A stretch of 64,000 bases of DNA from Welwitschia mirabilis (GCA_051453625.1 JBOZIK010000001.1:185051551-185115550), one strand, 5' to 3'. Shown: positions 1-13,212, counted from the first letter of the stretch. Numbers and translations are program-made. The notes: a model not told the origin generated them from the sequence alone.

Positions 1-1048
1 AACTCATGATATGAAGAATTTGAAACATAGATTGCATTCAGAGCTTGATATTGAATATGAGAGGATTTATTTAAGATCCAAGGATTTTTAAGAAACTTCT
101 TAGGATAAGAAATTAAGATTGGCTTAATATACTTAAGAACCTCCTTATCATTTAATTTCAAACATGGATTGGGATCAAGAAGATATGGTTTTCCCTAATT
201 AAGAGTTCTATAGTATTCCAAATTTTGTTTTGGAAAAGAATAATTAATAGAAGATAGAGTTAACTTTACAAATGAGGAAAAGACATTACTTTTTTTACAT
301 AAAGTTTTCAAAGGAAGCGGTTAGGAGATTTTTGAGCTCAAGTCCTTAGAATGATGTAGTTTATTATCTTTAAAGACAAGAATGTGATTGGGAGAGTTAC
401 TTGTTTGAATAAGTTTTTCTTTGATTATATCTCCCTATTCTTTATAATTGATTATGTCGCGCTCTTCTTTTTCATTTTGTTGAGGATCATTATTCTTTTC
501 TAAGTTGGAGGATTCCTCAAAAAGATCATTAGAAAGATTGTAGAAAGGGAAGCTTTCATTTTTTTTCTTATTTGGTGAAAGATATTCTAAAGTTTTTTGG
601 TTTGATTTCTCTTCCTCTCTAAATAATTCCATTAACTCTAAACTGTAATCTTCATTTGATTTGAGTTAATCGTTTTCCATTGATTTCATTTCAATGCTCA
701 TCCTTATTAGTTTCAAAAGTTGAGCCTCTAGTATTAGTGGAACTCCTTCATCCTTGAAAATATATGAAAGTTTGCGATATGATCTAAAATTTTAATGTTA
801 TCATCTTCTTCTTTTTCACTGTTCTCATTATCTTGTTGTATGTTATTGTTTCCATTAGAAGGGAAAATGTAATCATCATTTCTATCATAAATTAAAGAAT
901 TTTTAGATTACTCATGAATGCATTCTTCATATAATGAATGGTTTTCTAAAACCTCATCATCATTATGTAAATTGTCATCCTCATCTTCATTGTTGAAAGA
1001 TATAGTTGGATTATCATTATCTCCTCTTTGTTCATCTCCTAATGAGTA
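1..1048 (-). pseudogene. Second, diverged copy of part of the E gag-like region
   Basis: About 950 bases here match 1149-2111 at an offset of 1057 to 1063. For example 'gaaacttctt' occurs at 92 and at 1149, and 'ctcctaat' occurs near 1036 and near 2099. Identity is roughly 85% by eye, with mostly transition differences. The open minus-strand piece at 632-435 (65 residues, starting MELFREEE) corresponds to about 1695-1530 of the right copy. The divergence is too high for two alleles assembled side by side. It may be an old internal duplication or part of another family member hidden across the gap. Confidence 0.6.
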
Positions 1049-1148
1049 NNNNNNNNNNNNNNNNNNNNNNNNNNNNNNNNNNNNNNNNNNNNNNNNNNNN
1101 NNNNNNNNNNNNNNNNNNNNNNNNNNNNNNNNNNNNNNNNNNNNNNNN
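1049..1148. other. Assembly gap, 100 N
   Basis: A run of exactly 100 N, a conventional size for a gap of unknown length, lies between the two copies of the E gag-like segment. The true distance and content are unknown. Confidence 0.95.
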
Positions 1149-2721
1149 GAAACTTCTTAGGGTAAGAGATTAAGATAGGTTTAACATACCTAAGAAGCTC
1201 TTTAACATTTATTTTTAAACATGGATTGGGATTAAGAAGATGTGGTTTTACCCAATTAAAAGTTTCAAGATATCCCAAATTTTGTTTTTGAAAAGAATAA
1301 TCAATGGAATCGCGTGATAGAGTTATTTTGCAAATGAGGAAAAGATGTTACTTTTTGCACATGAAGTTTTCAAGGGAAGAGGTTGGGAGATTTTTGAACT
1401 CAAGTCCTCAAGATGATGTGGTTTATTACTTTCAAGAACAAGAATGTGATTTGGAGAGTTGCTTATTTAAATATTTTTGTCATTGATTGTATCTCTTTCT
1501 TCTTTATGATTGATTATTTTTTGTCATTCATTTTCATTTTGTTGAGGATCATTATTGTTTTCTAAGTTGGTGAATTTCTTAAAAATATCATTAGAAAGAT
1601 TGTAGAAAGGAAAGCTCTCATTGTTTTCATTATTTGATGAAATATATTCTAATTTTTCTTAGCTTGATTCCTCTTCCTCTCTAAATAACTCCATTAATTT
1701 TAAACTGTAATTCTCATTTGAGTTGAGTTGATCATTTTCCATTGATTATGTTTCAATGCTTATCTCCATTAATTTCAAAAGTTAAGCCTCTAGTATTGGT
1801 GGAACTCCTTCATCCTTACAAAATATGTGAACATTTATGATATGATCTAAAATTTTAATGTCATCATCTTCTTCTTCTTCACTATTATCATCATCTTGTT
1901 GCATGTTGTTGCTTCCATTAGAAGGGGAAATCTGATCATTATTTTTATCATAGATTAAAGAATTTTTAGAGTGTTTATGAATGCATTCTTCATCTAATAA
2001 ATGGTTTTGTAACATCTCATCATTATCATCTAAATACTCATCCCCATCTTCATTGTTGAAAGACATAGTTGAATCGTCATTGTCTCCTCTTTGTTCATCT
2101 CCTAATAAGTAGAATGATGACGTTTGATCTAAAAATTTATTTTCAACTTGGAAGTAAGGATCATAATCATTTATTTCTAAGTTGTTTTCATTTTCCTCAA
2201 GGTAAGATGAATTAAGATACATTTGAGGATTTAGAAGAGATCCTTGATTTTGTAGAAGATTTTGTTGAAAGATTTTAATAAATTATTTTAGTCCTTTATT
2301 GGTATTTTCTATGTTTTTACATAGTTCATTTATCATTTATTTTTCTGGATCCTTTTCTTCTTCATAGTAGTTCATGGGAGATGGATAGAATGGGTAAAAA
2401 TGATTGTATAAGGTTGAATCTCTAAGATTTTCATCATTAGTTTTATATGGATTTTTAAAAGAAAAGGGGAATAATAAGGTGGTTAAAAAGAGGAATGGAC
2501 CCTATCCCTACTCTCAACATTTTTTTTGTGTTGGCCTCCCTTTTTTTTGCAAAAAGCTCTCTAAGTGTTTTTCTAACATCCTTCTTCAATTTTTTTCTTC
2601 TTTTTTAAGCAAGAATTTTTCCAAGTGTTTTCTTACTATTATCCTTAAGTTTGTTTCTACACCTTTCAACAAGACTTTTTATATGGGTTCTTCTATCACT
2701 ATTAATTTTTGCAAAGAATGA
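1149..2721 (-). pseudogene. Gag-like coding remnant of element E (right copy)
   Basis: Starting near 2721 on the minus strand, one frame can be followed to about 1530 with only scattered stops, several of them TAA where CAA is expected. It begins with a very basic Lys/Arg-rich stretch (about 2500-2710), passes a Pro/Tyr segment reading FYPFYPSPMNYYEEE near 2350-2410, and continues into an Asn/Asp/Glu-rich region (open from 2222 to 1782, 146 residues, with acidic runs such as EEEEDDD). The region 1149-1530 continues less clearly. Its position after the leader says gag, but I do not recognise a gag domain or zinc knuckle, so the identity rests on context. Part of it is repeated at 1-1048. Confidence 0.45.
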
Positions 2722-2729
2722 GAAGAAGA

Positions 2730-3604
2730 GAATCTTAGTTTAAGATGAAGGTAGGTGCTTAAAGATGATCGAGTTTTAAAGTTTATAAATAAAATGAGCT
2801 CAGAAAAAATAATGTCTGCAGTTGGAGTTTGTGTTCTAGTTATTCTTTAATACTTTCTTTTATTAGCAGTCCTCTTTCTTCCTTTTTTTTTTTTCAATTT
2901 GATAAGCCTTTTTCTAGATTGACCTTACCATGGTTTTTGCAAACAAAAAATAACAGAAAACAAATAAAAAACAACACTATCATCCTGTCTATCGTGGAGA
3001 CAACAGAAGGGATGCTACATATAGAAACTAAAAAAATACAGAAACAGAACTGTAACTAAAATAGAAAGAGGAAAACCTAAACAATAGGACTATCGTCCAC
3101 CTAGTCATTCATACATCACAGGAAACGATAGAAACCAATTTATCATAGAAAAATTAAATCTGAAAATAAAACTAAAAATAAAATGGAAAACTAAAATTAC
3201 ACACTGTCGTCTTATCTATCATGGGAATGACAGGAAGGATGACCACTATTTTTCTATAAAAAATCAAAACTTAAAACCAAAACAAAAAATTAAAAAATAA
3301 AAAATAAGAACTGAAAAACTGAAAAAATAAAACCCAAGAACAAAAAAAAGACAAAAAACGAAAAAAATAAAGCCAAGAACCAAAAAAACTAAAAAACCGA
3401 AAAAATAAAAACTAAAAAATAAAAAATCAAAAAATAAAAAAATAAAAAACTAGAACCGAAAAATGAAAAACCAAAAAGATAAAAACTGAGAATAGAAAAC
3501 CTATGATTTCTAATAAAAATATAATGTCACTATAGATAAATAGTCAAAGGGAAATCCAATGTACTTATCCAAACGATGAAAACCCTCATACTTCACAATA
3601 GCCT
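2730..3604 (-). repeat. A/T-rich untranslated leader of element E with a low-complexity tract
   Basis: This lies between the primer site and the gag-like frame. About 3250-3500 is an irregular array of A-runs broken by short words such as CTAAAAAAC, CCGAAAAA and GATAAAAAC on the plus strand. There are no coding features. A short plus-strand frame at 2829-3059 is judged spurious. Confidence 0.55.
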
Positions 3605-3622
3605 TTCCTAGAAATGGCACCA
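3605..3622 (-). other. Primer-binding site of element E (tRNA-Asp-like)
   Basis: The minus strand reads TGGTGCCATTTCTAGGAA directly inside the LTR. The plant tRNA-Asp type site used by Athila/Tat gypsy elements is close to TGGCGCCGTTGCCGGGGA. Most differences are C-to-T or G-to-A transitions, the same decay seen in the rest of the window. Confidence 0.65.
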
Positions 3623-3625
3623 ATT

Positions 3626-4695
3626 TGTTGAGTATGTATTTATGCAAGTGCTTAAGCTCAAAAGGATTCTGTCATTCATACAATAAATAAATATGTCGTC
3701 CAATACAATACACTAGTATAAGTGGGAGTAGACCCAAAATATCATATTCACGTTGAAGACTATGAGACGAGACCTGGATTTCTTGCAAAAAAAATATAGG
3801 AACTAGAAATAAATAACGATGCAAGAAATAAAAGGTACAATGCAAATGCAAGATGCAATCCTAATCTAACATATAATACAAAAATAGAACTAATACTATT
3901 TTCTTTCAGCCTTAACAAAGGCTACCCTTGATAATCTATATCACCCAAGAAATTGTTACTAGATCAAATACAACATAGACTATAAGGGTTATCAAAGAAA
4001 ATAACATGCAAATATGAAAATAAAATATGGTTTTTGTATTAAAGAGTAACAAGCATCTTGGTTACAAAACAGTCAGGTTTCAATGGAGGATACATAGCCC
4101 TCCACTAAGTACACATTTTTCTGCAATACTCAAGATGGATCTCTCGTCCTTCAATCTCCTATTACAAGAATTTTCGGTGCAATGAATATGAGAAGGAGAG
4201 TCAAAGGGGAACTTATTTATAGGAAAATATAGGAGGAAAAGACAAACAGAAGACACAGTTAGACACAATCATTTTTAATTCAGAAATAGAAGAAATGGTT
4301 AAGGGTCATTATCCAAGTCGGTTACACGTCAGCGTCATCCTGATTGTCATCTAAATGACATGGGGAACAATAGCACATTATAAAAGATGACTCATGATAA
4401 TGACTTAGTTTTCCACATCAATAATTGTCGTCCTGCCTTTTGTGGGTACGATGGAAGGGACGACAATCTTCTTTAATTATTTTCTTAAAGAGAACTTAGC
4501 ATTTTTGTCAATAATATATTTTCAAAGCTCTATGCATCAGAAAGTGCCTTTAATACATCAAATTTAAAAAAGAATCACACATTTTCGAGATTTTTCGTTG
4601 TATCTCCAAAATCCTCAGAATTGCACCTAAACCTGTATAAAAGTCCTATGAAATAACTCATAAAACCCATCAAATAACCACAAATTGATAATGCA
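3626..4695 (-). repeat. 5' LTR of element E
   Basis: On the plus strand it starts TGTTGAGTATG and ends near ATGCA, giving TG...CA ends and about 1070 bp. The left end lies three bases from the primer site. It aligns along its length with 57602-58653. Shared landmarks are the 'gtgggagtagac/tccaaaat' block near 3727 and 57698, and a translated minus-strand block ending GGLCILH near 4080-4160 and 58053-58130. That small frame is a shadow within the LTR and not a gene. The right end is approximate by a few bases. Confidence 0.72.
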
Positions 4696-5199
4696 CCAAG
4701 CTAAAAGCCATCTTTTCTATAACTAACATCAAGTTAAGAAAAGTTTCCATTGAAAATGGGTGGCCTATATGGTCCAACTTCATAACTTGAGCCTTAATAA
4801 TTTTTAAATTAGATACATTCTATATTTTTTCTGTCTTTTTGTTTATAAGCTAAAGTTTTTGATTAGATGGTAGCTCATGGTTTTTTAGCCCAATATTCAT
4901 CAAACCATATTCTTGTGGTTAGGAAATTATTATTCTTAAAGCTATGTAGCTAAGGAAACTTCCTTTTGTGTTTAATAGTTTATTTTAGCAAATTATATCA
5001 TTTGAGAATTTAGTAAACTGGATGTGGAATATCACTTCTTGGCCTCATGGATGAAGCTTTTATATAGTTCATCCAAGCCTTGTTTTGAGTCAAACATCTT
5101 TGTAACAATATTGTTATCAATTATAAAAATTAGAAAAAAATCCTTAACACAAAAAGAAAATTAGTTCGTAGGTGGCTTCTAGTAAAGATGTTTTTCATC
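4696..5199. other. Unassigned AT-rich interval
   Basis: This lies between the E LTR and the first recognisable LINE segment. It may hold an eroded upstream part of the LINE ORF2, but I see no endonuclease motif and no usable open frame. Confidence 0.4.
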
Positions 5200-7760
5200 T
5201 TTTGTAGCTAAAACATCCTAAAGAAGTAGAGATATATAAAGAAAAATGGAGGGAACTTTATGCCAAGATGAATTAGTTGAGAAGTGAAATCTCTACCACT
5301 TAGGATTTATTTAAAAGCATTAGAAAACATAATTTCAAAGCAAAAATTAAATCCATTAAGGTGGGTGATGAAATTACTAGAGAACTCATGAAAGTGACTA
5401 ACACCTTTTTTTCTTTCTATAAGGATCTCTATGAAAAAGAACTAATAGAAAGGGAAGCTTTAGAATTCATTCTTGATTAATTTCCCTCGTTTAGATAGAG
5501 TATAATACTTACCTCAATTCTTACCTCTTAAACACTTTTGAAAGAAGAGCTTAGAGGAGTACTTTTTAGTATGAAGGATGGTACTAGATCTAGGTGGGAT
5601 GGATTCATAGTTGAATTTTATAAAACTTCCTCGATTGTGACGCAAATAACTTCTATGCCTTTTATTAAGAGTCTATTCAAAAGAATTTTTTGATAGAATG
5701 AAAACAAGGAGTTATCAAGTTGTTACCTAAAGATGATAACTTGATTAATGTTGCAAGATAGAGGCCAATTACTTTGTTAACAATTCCATGTAAAATTATT
5801 ACTAAGGAACTTGTAAGGAAGTTGCAATTGAAGTGGATTGATATCATTCCTCTAGAGAAAATTGGTTTCTTTCATAACAGTATATTCTAGATCATATTCT
5901 TATATTAGTTGAAGCAATGAAATGCTATGAAAACTTAGGAAATTTGGCTTTTATGAATTTATGAAGGCATATTATAGAATTGATTAGCGTTATCTTAGGA
6001 AGATTCCAAAAGAATTCCACCTTGATAAGCATTTGTTAAAACATATAGATCTTCTACTTGTAGATTCTATTTCTATGGGGGTTATCAATGGCTCACTCTA
6101 AGCCATCCACATTGGGATATTCTATAAGATAATAATGTCAAATTGCTCCTTATTTATTTATCCTAATGGCTTTTTAACTTACTTTTTCTCTTAGGACAGT
6201 TGTCTCCATTGATAAGCTTTAAGGTATTCATATCCCTAATGTTATAGAAGATTTAGCCTATAGCAAGTATGCTAATGATACATTTTTGACATTGATGACC
6301 CTTTCTTAGAATGCTATTGAAACTGATAATATCTTATCAACTTTTTGTAAGGCCTTTGGGTCCAAAATAAATTGAAATAACTCATTTGTAGTTTTAAATA
6401 TGGTAAGTATTTCTAAAGGCTAGATGGCTGACTATCCATGGAAGTGGATGAGTCCAAATATGGCCTTTAAATTGTTGAGTGTTATAATTATTCTTAATTA
6501 TTTTAGCTCTAAAGTACTAAACTTAGTAATGGACATGATTATCAAAAAGATAATTAATTGAAGCACATGATACTTGTCAATTATCCATAGAATTATCATT
6601 GCCAAACATCTTCTATACAATTATCTAGTCTATTACTACTCCTTTCTGGTTCCCACTGTGAATGCTACAATTTTTCTTAATAGGATTATTTAAAACCTTA
6701 TCTAGGACAATGATCATAGAAAAAGCTCTATGAAAGGATAAGTTGGCAAAATTGGAGAATTTAGTAAAAAAGGATTGGGGTTTTAGAAACCCCTATCTTT
6801 TCTATAATAGGGGCTACTCTTATCCTCAAGTGGATTGAGTATTTGATTTATGGTAAAGAAGCTTGAAATTTTTTGATGAGGAGAAGGATTATTAAAGGGT
6901 TTCTTACTAAAAGGAATTAACCTATTTTTCATGCCTAGGAAGAAATTTTACTATCTAATTTTGATTTTACTAATAAGAAGTTTACTCTTATAATGGTTGC
7001 TCAGTAAACATAGAAATTGTTTCTTTAAAAATGTTTCATCTATTAAGACACAAATTTAATTAGTAGTTCAGGTAGGTCTAATGTTTGAACTTCTATGACT
7101 TTTCAACCTAGAAACTTTTACTTTAAGTCCTATGCTAATACATGGTTGGATGCTCTTGCTAGTATTCTTTTTGCTAACCTAAGAGATTTCAAGGGAATTA
7201 GAAGCCCCTAATAGTATTAATGAGAAAAAGCTGTGAGCCACGAATGTCTTTCCTTTATTAAATAATGATTTTATCTCCTTGTGGCTATTTGGTAATGATA
7301 AATAATTGTCACTGTTTTCTAGTAATAATGTTGAATTAATGTGACAAGGTAGAAAATAATAGTTTGTCAAGATCGTGACAAGTTGGAAAATAATAGTTTA
7401 CCAAGAGTGATAACTACTAGATGGTCAATGTTTCTAAAGTTTCTTAGAAGCTAATTTATAAAAGAGTTTAGAGTTTGCCATCTTCTTGCAAACTAAAAAC
7501 ATATTGGTGGAATGATTGTTATTAATGGCTTACCTTTACAGTCAAAATTCAAGTATATCTAAGGTGCTTCTATTTCACACATCTTCTATGGAAATGCGGA
7601 TACTATTGAGCATTTTTTTTGAACATGTGAGTTGGTTAGGGGAATGTGGAAATTTATTCCCAATATTTATAATATAAATTTGTGTACTAATCCTATCATT
7701 TCTCATTTGTTAGGATAAATTTTATGGTGTTTTTCATTTTTGATGTTCTTTATCTTATCT
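5200..7760 (+). pseudogene. LINE (L1-like, plant) ORF2 remnant: reverse transcriptase and zinc-binding C-terminus
   Basis: Stitching frames on the plus strand gives plant LINE ORF2 landmarks in the right order. There is an upstream linker ending in an FF..FYKDLY segment (~5400-5450), an RWDGF..EFYK version of the GPDGF motif (5571-5630), and RPITLL..IPCKIITK (5761-5815), matching the RPISLLN motif. The catalytic YADDT box appears as YANDT at 6268-6282. A zf-RVT-type tail with an EHFF.TC..V.G.W pattern lies at about 7585-7655. The first catalytic Asp is now Asn, and there are many stops and frame changes. No poly-A tail or target duplication was found, and the 5' end is not defined. It is long dead. 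Confidence 0.72.
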
Positions 7761-8700
7761 GGAAAACATGATGTGACATAGATTTTAACAATCTCTTCAA
7801 TGATTTTGAATTACAAAGTTTGAAATTTTACTATGAATTGAATTTACAATCAAGAGCATAGTTGAAGAAAGTGGGCATGGTAGTATAGCACTTATGAGAA
7901 ATTATGTATGTTTGGGTATCTTCCCTTGCACAAAGGCAAGGATTACCTTACGTCATGAGGATGCTAGTGATGCTAGGCATGGTTGAGGTGCTACCTAGGA
8001 GAGGGGAAGGAAAGTTGATAATTACTATGATCATCCTTCTGGTTGCAAACCCCATCAACCAAAATGCAAATTAGGTCTAAGCTTTAATCATGCTTCTGTA
8101 AACATTCATGAATAAAACTAGAATAATCTTAAGTTATGATGAGCTCCCCATCCCAACACCAATGGATAGGATAGCTTTGTTTAGGGAGGATTCTCTATTA
8201 ACTGCCAATGAAATTAGTGGCAAGAGAACCTTTGAAACCCCTTGGATGCTTGGTATAACATTAGTCCTCATTGTGATAGGTCTAGAACTAGATCTCATTG
8301 CTTAGAAAGTATTAGACATTAGCTTGCTTTAGAGCATCATGAGTTTGCCTATTGAATTGGTGATTAGTGTAATGATGATTACTAGTAAAGATTTGGATTT
8401 AACTATTACATTTCAGAAAAATTCAACATCGAAAATGAATGGCACTAAGTCATCTCTTCAATTTTCCTCTCGTGATCAATCTTAGAATACTAAGGTCCCA
8501 TAGTTAAAGGCCTAGTCTTCGCGCTCTGCTTAGTTCAAGAGACAATTAGTGTGGGATTGACTATCCTTAGTAAATAGTAAAGGTCACATAAATTCAGCCC
8601 CATTTGATTTATCTATAAATAAGCATTAGGAACAACACTTATAGTAATCTGTCCTTTCATTTTTCTTTTATTAGCTTTCTTAGCTCAAATTCCCTTCATC
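7761..8700. other. Unassigned stretch downstream of the LINE
   Basis: It could be the 3' tail of the LINE. It contains an open plus-strand frame of 65 codons at 8108-8305 that resembles no family I know and has no second copy to compare with. I do not call it a gene. Confidence 0.35.
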
Positions 8701-11700
8701 TTGTGAACTTTGTAGATGCTATATTGGTTGCTCCATTAGAATTTTTTTTGCTTTATGTTTTCATTTTTCATTTTTCTTTCCTTTTTTTAAAAGTTTTGGG
8801 TAATTTTAGATGATACTAATTTTTATTTTAGGCCTAATAGGCCAATTATTTGTAGGAAAAATTAAACTTTGCTGATTACATACATTTCACACATATTTTT
8901 CTTAAAGATCTTTATAGGAAAAAGGATAAAGTCCTTGTAAAATAACATCATAAATATGGAAAATTTAAAGATTTCTAATGAATTCATTGTAACAAACTCA
9001 TCTTTTAATGAATTGTTTGGAATAGATTTTGAATATTAAGGGAACATGTCAAATACAAGTCTTAACTTGAGATGCAGATCCACATCTAGCTTGAGTAAAA
9101 AGCCTAAGAAGAAAGATTCCATTAGTAAGAATATTTAAGGAGCATATGAAGGATAAGAGTAATGGAATAAAATTACTCATGAACAAACTATTCATTAAAG
9201 GGTTAAGAATCACAAGGAAAGGAAAGACAAAGAAGATGCTTGATAATGAATTTTTGGGCTTCTTTTTTATCTTTAATTTCATACTAGATTTTTATGAAAG
9301 GAGACTCTATTAACTAGGCATGGCTTAATAATTTTTTAGATTAATGATAATTTCTGTGATTATGATTAATGCATAGGATGAATTTATTTCTAAGTAGGTA
9401 TTATTAACATTTTCTAAGGAATGTACTATTGTGAAAAATTATTCCTCTGTGATGACATAGTTAAGATAAGAGCAAATGAGAGACTTTCTTACATAGTTAA
9501 GAACATGTGATTTTCATTCTTTCTTTTATTCAAGGAAAATTTAGGTTAGTATTACATTTATCATGATTTTCAAAAGAAAGAAACTAATCATGGGATTTGA
9601 TCATGGAGTTAGTATGCATTCTAAAGTATTAAAGACATGTTGACAAGCATCACTCCAAGATAATTAAGTCTATATATTTGTTGAAGAGATCACATAAGGG
9701 ATAAGATAGTTAATCCTAAAATTTATTTTCTTTTTCCCTTTGAAAGCAATCTCTATTTGATCATACTTTTAATATTCATCTAATATTAACAATAAGAAAG
9801 TCTTCAACGTTTCTAAAGAATTTGAGTAATGAGAAAGACGAAAGTTATCTTTTTTAGTCATATTAAGTATTTGAAGTTATCATACATCCTCAAACCTAGG
9901 GATAATCATGTAGTTTCTTTTTACTTGTATTTTTCTAGCATATACTATGTATTACTAAAATATATTATCAACTATTGTCTTCTTATTAGACTTATATGTA
10001 TGTTGAACATAACAAAGGTTTTTGCATGTTCTAATATGTAAATCCAATGTAAATAACCACAAGCAAATTCTTTAAATATGTTAATTTCTAGTATTTAACT
10101 CTCCTACATCTTCCTAGTGTGAAATATCATTTTTATTTTATGCAAATGCCATGTAATTACATCATTTTCACCAAGGAAAACATGTTTTGAATTTGTAAAC
10201 AAAGGTCTAGGCTCAACTTTTTATGGACTTTTATTAGAACTTGCAAATGTTTCTGGTTTTTGCAACATAAGCTCAAATCTAGGTTTCTAAGAGAAGCACT
10301 TTAAAAGGGATGTTATTAAAAAATATTCAAAGTTGAAAATTTGTTTATGTAATAAAGGGAGTTGTTTTATTTTTTTCTAAAAAAATGATTATCATAATTC
10401 TCAAGAGATATAGTCTTATTCATGATAGTTTATATTACCTTATATTTTCCCCAAATTTTAAATGCCTTTAACAACATTAAAAATGTTGACTTAATAAACC
10501 ATATTCTCATAAGTTATTTTCATAAGGCCATTTCTTAAAGATCATTATGAGTAACTTGGACAAGTCTATTTAAAATGAAAGAAAAATTATTATTAGAAAT
10601 TTTCATTTTAAGATTAATAAATTTAATAATGGAAAAACATTTTTAAACTTACTTTAAACTTTTTTCATTTATTTATGGATTTTTGTGCATGTTAGATCCT
10701 AAAAATTCTATCTAAAAAACATCAACCATACTAAATGCCATCTAGACTAACTAAAATTTAATTCAATGTGCAGAATACTTAAACATGATTAACAAGCATC
10801 AAAGAATAATCATAATAAGATCTTAACAATGAAAAGAATCATAATACATTTCTTTAGCGAATTTTTTTGTAATATAAACAATTGGTTTATGTTACCCATG
10901 GCATCATGCATGTTACCTTAACTATGCATCTAGTTCCTCTATCCCTAAGCTTATATACTTGCACATGTTACTAAACTACACCTAAAAGTCTTAGGTTATC
11001 TCCTTACCCATAATTAGCCCACTTAGATTAGTTGTAGTTGAGAATTCGCTTATTTGTGATCAATCCTATCAGGCATAGTCCAACATCATTTTTACTCTTG
11101 CTAGAAACCTTTACTACTAAGCATCCCACCAAGTGCATAAATAAGCATAGAACTATTGTAATCATTATTTGTTTTTAATAAATGACATTTACTTTCTAAA
11201 ATAATTTATCTTTTTATTATACATAAGTATATTATCCATAATACAAAAAATATAAAAGATGGTCCTTTGTCATTACTAAGCATCTTTGTTTACCCATGAA
11301 CATCTAAGAATATAAGTCTAGTAGTGAGATAATAAGTTAAGGGATAATCATCCCATTATCTTTGTGCTAGAAAAAGGGTTTCATAGAGGCATACGTACTC
11401 CTTCCCCTATGCTATAACATGGTCAGCATTTTTTCTTAATCAATGTTTACTGTAACTACTTTTTCATTTATCTAAGACATAAAAAAGTCATAAAAACTAT
11501 AGAAATTAACAATAATTCTTCTTAAGTGTTTTCATCTGTTGTACATATTATAAAGTTTGGTATAAGATACTTAACTTACCCTATGCATAGTATACTTAAG
11601 CTTGTTATGTTTAAGCATATTATCCATAAGCTTATTATGCTTAATTCTATTATTCTCAATCTATCATGAACTTGTCTTAATTTGTTTTTTCTGGCTTTGT

Positions 11701-13212
11701 ACTTGATCTCTTTACATTCTATCATCTTTATGAGTTCTTAGAAGATCTCATTCCATATAAATCTTATCTTTAAGAAATTAATCCCATTATCTCTACATCA
11801 CGATATTTGTTAGTCTTCCACTCATCATAGAGTAAGTGATGAGCTCTATTAAGTTATAGTGATATTAAATGTGCATCTCCTTTTGATATATCCTTTGCAT
11901 TCTTATCCTTGAAGTTCATGATATCCTTAGAAAGATAGAAATGACTTGGGTTGTCTACTATAATGCATGAAGCAAGATACAATGTCCAATGTTATATGAT
12001 ATAAATGAAGAGTTTTATAATAAAAATTTATCTAATGGTTTTACTTTCATCTTTTATCTACTAGTTTCTAGATCATAATCTCTATTTTGAAGGACTTTCC
12101 TATGATCTAAAGTCCTATAATGATAGTCTCAATGGAAAGAACTCTTAACCCAAGGCTTACTATCATCTGAATCCACTAAAACAAGAATCCTAATTACTAC
12201 ATCTATCTATTTCATTTTGTACCATCATCACCTAACCTAAAGTTGTTAAGAGATTCTCAACTAATCATTGACTCTCTCCACACAACACACACGTACACAC
12301 ACACATACATACACATACACACACATACATATGCATCCTTTTGTCAAGGTTGACCTATTAATTTATTCTATGCTTGGATATTTTGGTCATATGTTTTGAC
12401 CAAATACTTTTCTCATCTATTAGAAAAGTGCTTAGTCTTCCCAATATTTATTTATTACCTTTTATCTTTCCTCCTTATAAAATACATTAACCATGTTATT
12501 CATACAATACATCCCTAATCCTAATGTTAACCAAATAATATGGAGTCTACAAAACCTTTTTAATTCATGAATTTGAACATATTATCTTAATCCCTATAAC
12601 ATCTCTTCTTTTCCTATTCTTATTATCTCACAACCTATATCATGTCTAGTTTACCAACCTATAGCTTATTTTTCTTCCCTTAGAACATTCCTTCTTGCTT
12701 TAAGGCTTTCATCTAGACCATACCATCATATGTTCCTAAATCTTTATAAATAAACCCTTAACTTATGAAATAGACTTAAATCCTTATCCAAATAATCCAA
12801 CACTTGTAGCAATAATTACCTTAATTATTTGTATGTCATACCTTAGCCATCTAGATTTTATGTTTTTTTCTTCCTATAAGAAATCTAGATCACCATCCTT
12901 TAAATGATAATATAAACTTAATAAGGCCACTAATACAATTGTAACTAATAAGGTTACAATTGAAATATTGAGGACTAATAAAAAGGATAAAAAAATAGCC
13001 TTATCTTCTAAGGGTTAGAGTAATATCACTTGAATCAATAAATGTGTTAACAAAGTAAAAATCAAAGAGACATAGAAACCCTAATAAGCTATGATAAAAT
13101 AGCTAGAACACAATATCCTAAAAAATAGGGCTAAGATCATTGGTTTTTAGCTAATCATTATTTTCAAATACTCTCTTATTATATTAGAATATGAGATTAT
13201 ATGATTTAGGAG
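8701..13212. other. Unassigned AT-rich DNA, no gene seen
   Basis: The frames here are short and interrupted, and none carries a motif I recognise. A simple repeat lies at 12279-12332. The base composition and lack of CG match the decayed elements around it, so it is most likely older transposon debris beyond recognition by eye. Confidence 0.4.
12279..12332. repeat. Imperfect (CA)n / (CATA)n microsatellite
   Basis: Alternating CA dinucleotides are interrupted by CATA, CGTA and CAACA units, about 54 bp in total. It is a simple repeat with no associated feature. Confidence 0.9.

Larger units (their letters stand above)
1..4695 (-). mobile_element. Gypsy-type LTR retrotransposon 'E', 5' part, running off the left edge
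   Basis: Read on the minus strand the order is LTR (4695 to 3626), a primer-binding site resembling the 3' end of tRNA-Asp, an A/T-rich leader, and a long degenerate gag-like frame that continues to the window edge. This order is seen in the sequence. The superfamily is inferred from the primer-site type, because no pol domain lies inside the window. A second LTR of the same family, without internal sequence, occurs at 57602-58653. The element is dead: the gag-like frame has several stops. An N gap at 1049-1148 separates two diverged copies of part of the internal region, so the structure to the left of the gap is uncertain. Confidence 0.7.

Noticed and set aside
1304-1486. 60-codon plus-strand frame starting MESRDRV
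   Set aside because: The corresponding sequence in the left copy (247-420) has stops, and the changes fall at all codon positions, so there is no sign of coding constraint. It lies antisense to the element.
2404-2721. 105-codon plus-strand open frame, Phe/Ser-rich
   Set aside because: It is antisense to the Lys-rich gag-like frame of element E on the minus strand, and its composition (FF, SS, KK) is what that overlap produces.
3250-3500. Regularly broken A-rich repeats, looked at as a CRISPR-like or satellite array
   Set aside because: Spacing and units are irregular, there is no repeat-spacer structure, and the context is the leader of a plant retrotransposon.
4080-4268. Conserved-looking small protein ending GGLCILH, with a similar one at 58053-58250
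   Set aside because: The similarity comes from both lying in the same LTR family. The flanking LTR sequence is equally similar and the frame does not extend.
8108-8305. 65-codon open frame starting MNKTRII
   Set aside because: It has no recognisable domain, no second copy and no regulatory context, and it follows a dead LINE. Length alone is weak evidence in this sequence.
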